Positions 5,287-5,701 of a stretch of DNA of 5,701 nucleotides are shown piece after piece. Every line of letters starts with the position of its first letter. Positions within the stretch are counted from its first letter, which is position 1. The stretch spans positions 1 through 5,701 of the forward strand of contig CAZBWH010000122.1 of assembly GCA_964495595.1 (NCBI GenBank). Reading direction: 5' to 3'. The notes beneath the pieces were generated by a model. It was not told the DNA's origin and made no database searches. It saw only the letters and a program-made list of their open reading frames with translations. Made by a program: the position numbers and the translations under genes. Source of the DNA: CALMFQ01 sp964495595 (GTDB lineage Bacteria; Pseudomonadota; Gammaproteobacteria; Burkholderiales; SCOH01).

Positions 5287-5332
5287 CTGCCGCGAAAATA
5301 AGCGGCCTTTGAAGGTCGGACTTCAGTCCGAC
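5287..5332 (+). repeat. GTCGGACTTCAGTCCGAC-type repeat element, copy 3
   Basis: CTGCCGCGAAAATA (5287-5300), then AGCGGCCTTTGAAG and the near-palindrome GTCGGACTTCAGTCCGAC (5315-5332). Its start equals copy 1 (CTGCCGCGAAAATA at 4108-4121) and its end repeats 4131-4148 exactly, plus one more G on each. It is a single, unpaired copy on the other side of the amidase gene. Confidence 0.82.
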
Positions 5333-5344
5333 GACCTTGTTTTT
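5312..5344 (+). terminator. Possible intrinsic terminator of the amidase, made from repeat copy 3
   Basis: GTCGGAC (5315-5321) pairs with GTCCGAC (5326-5332) over a TTCA loop. The stem can extend with AAG (5312-5314) against CTT (5336-5338, with one base of register slack) across a bulge of about 3 nt, and GTTTTT (5339-5344) follows. Stem plus T-run is terminator-like, about 137 nt after the amidase stop. The bulge and distance make this moderate only. Confidence 0.45.
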
Positions 5345-5499
5345 GCGGCGATGGGTTGTCGGATGGGCGGAGCGGGCAGGCAGTGGCAGACCACGGAACC
5401 CAGCGTCCACTGGGACGCACACCGCCGGCACCACCACGCCACTAAAACGCCCACCGCAGCCGGGTTGACCCGCACAGCCACGAAGGCACGAAAACCACT

Positions 5500-5522
5500 G
5501 GCCTACAAACCGCCACCAGAGC
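5500..5522 (-). repeat. GCTCTGGT short repeat, copy c
   Basis: On the minus strand it reads GCTCTGGTGGCGG then TTTGTAGGCC. It shares the 8-base start, the GG at positions 12-13 and the YTGYRG-like end with copies a, b and d. It lies 13 nt from copy d in the same orientation. Confidence 0.6.
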
Positions 5523-5535
5523 GGGCTACAGGCAA

Positions 5536-5557
5536 GGCCACAGGCCGCTACCAGAGC
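5536..5557 (-). repeat. GCTCTGGT short repeat, copy d
   Basis: On the minus strand it reads GCTCTGGTAGCGG then CCTGTGGCC. Together with copy c it makes a tandem pair about 35 nt apart, and it lies about 50 nt left of the candidate attC site. Confidence 0.6.
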
Positions 5558-5608
5558 CACTTCTGGCGATGTTAACCCGGAACCCAAACAGGGAAAAACC
5601 GGGAGAAG

Positions 5609-5676
5609 GACTAACGCTCAAGCTAAGCGGCAGACCCGCTGAAGGCGGGACTGTCCGCTTGAGCGCCTTGTTGGGC
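5609..5676 (-). other. attC: Candidate integron attC recombination site
   Basis: Read on the minus strand this 68-bp imperfect palindrome has the attC layout. R'' box GCCCAAC (5676-5670) fits RYYYAAC. GCTCAAGCGGAC follows, then a central stem CCCGC/GCGGG (5635-5639 with 5645-5649, 5-nt loop). The right half, GCCGCTTAGCTTGAGCGTTAG, strongly resembles the conserved 3' half of attC sites (GCTTARCT..AGCGTTRRRY type). The R' box is GTTAGTC (5615-5609), one base off GTTRRRY. GCTCAAGC (5616-5623) pairs with GCTTGAGC (5657-5664), leaving unpaired TAA(G) at 5624-5627, like the extrahelical bases that set integrase strand choice. In this orientation the cassette it ends lies to the right of the window. 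An open minus-strand frame enters from the edge and stops at TAG 5625-5623 inside the site, a common arrangement, but too little is visible to call a gene. Confidence 0.7.
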
Positions 5677-5701
5677 CTTAGGCTTTGCTGCTCCTGCGTC
5701 A

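Larger units (their letters stand above)
5176..5608. other. Gene-free tail downstream of the amidase
   Basis: No credible gene is seen in these 433 bases. ORFs crossing it (for example 5189-5587 minus, 132 codons) are translations of the repeats, lack a good Shine-Dalgarno and show no domain. Content: a possible decayed GCTCTGGT repeat (about 5193-5215, minus), repeat copy 3 with terminator-like end (5287-5344), a small hairpin GCGTCC-ACTG-GGACGC (5403-5418), and two GCTCTGGT repeats (5500-5557). No second attC-like site was found in it. Confidence 0.7.

Noticed and set aside
5189..5587. 132-codon minus-strand open frame next to the attC site, a candidate cassette gene
   Set aside because: It contains translated copies of both repeat families, has low-complexity Gly/Ala/Pro/Cys content, no good Shine-Dalgarno, and no attC at its far end.

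Overview
This is a GC-rich proteobacterial window (the gene families fit a beta- or gammaproteobacterium with sulfur metabolism; species not identifiable by reading). All supported genes lie on the + strand. Left to right: the C-terminal tail of an RND efflux permease (1-304); a 104-bp imperfect inverted repeat that includes its stop codon; a tightly packed seven-gene cluster (435-3952); a 419-bp repeat-rich gap; a peptidoglycan amidase gene (4372-5175); and a second, 526-bp repeat-rich, gene-free tail that ends in what looks like an integron attC recombination site on the minus strand (5609-5676).

The seven-gene cluster reads as a sulfide / sulfane-sulfur handling operon. Its order is a YgaP-like small membrane protein, a periplasmic DUF3365 (Tll0287-type) c-heme protein, a second YgaP-like membrane protein, a sulfide:quinone oxidoreductase with all three redox cysteines, a membrane-anchored rhodanese, a dithiol glutaredoxin (CPYC) and a thioredoxin 2 with an N-terminal zinc-ribbon motif. 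Gaps are 2-77 nt and most genes have a clear Shine-Dalgarno sequence. The inferred logic is: SQR oxidises sulfide and passes electrons to quinone; the sulfane sulfur is carried by the rhodanese; glutaredoxin and thioredoxin reduce the resulting persulfides or disulfides. The heme protein and the two YgaP-like membrane proteins are the parts without a clear job. No persulfide dioxygenase, TusA or Dsr gene is present in the window.

The amidase (Amidase_2 plus SH3b, no signal peptide) is a separate unit. It is bracketed in mirror order by two short repeat families. One is a roughly 46-51 bp element built around the near-palindrome GTCGGACTTCAGTCCGAC: an inverted pair upstream and a single copy downstream, the latter followed by a T-run and so terminator-like. 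The other is a roughly 22-bp element beginning GCTCTGGT: a convergent pair upstream and a tandem pair downstream.

The most notable non-coding signal is the candidate attC site at the right edge. It implies that integron gene cassettes, or a lone attC cluster, lie to the right of this window and are read leftwards.
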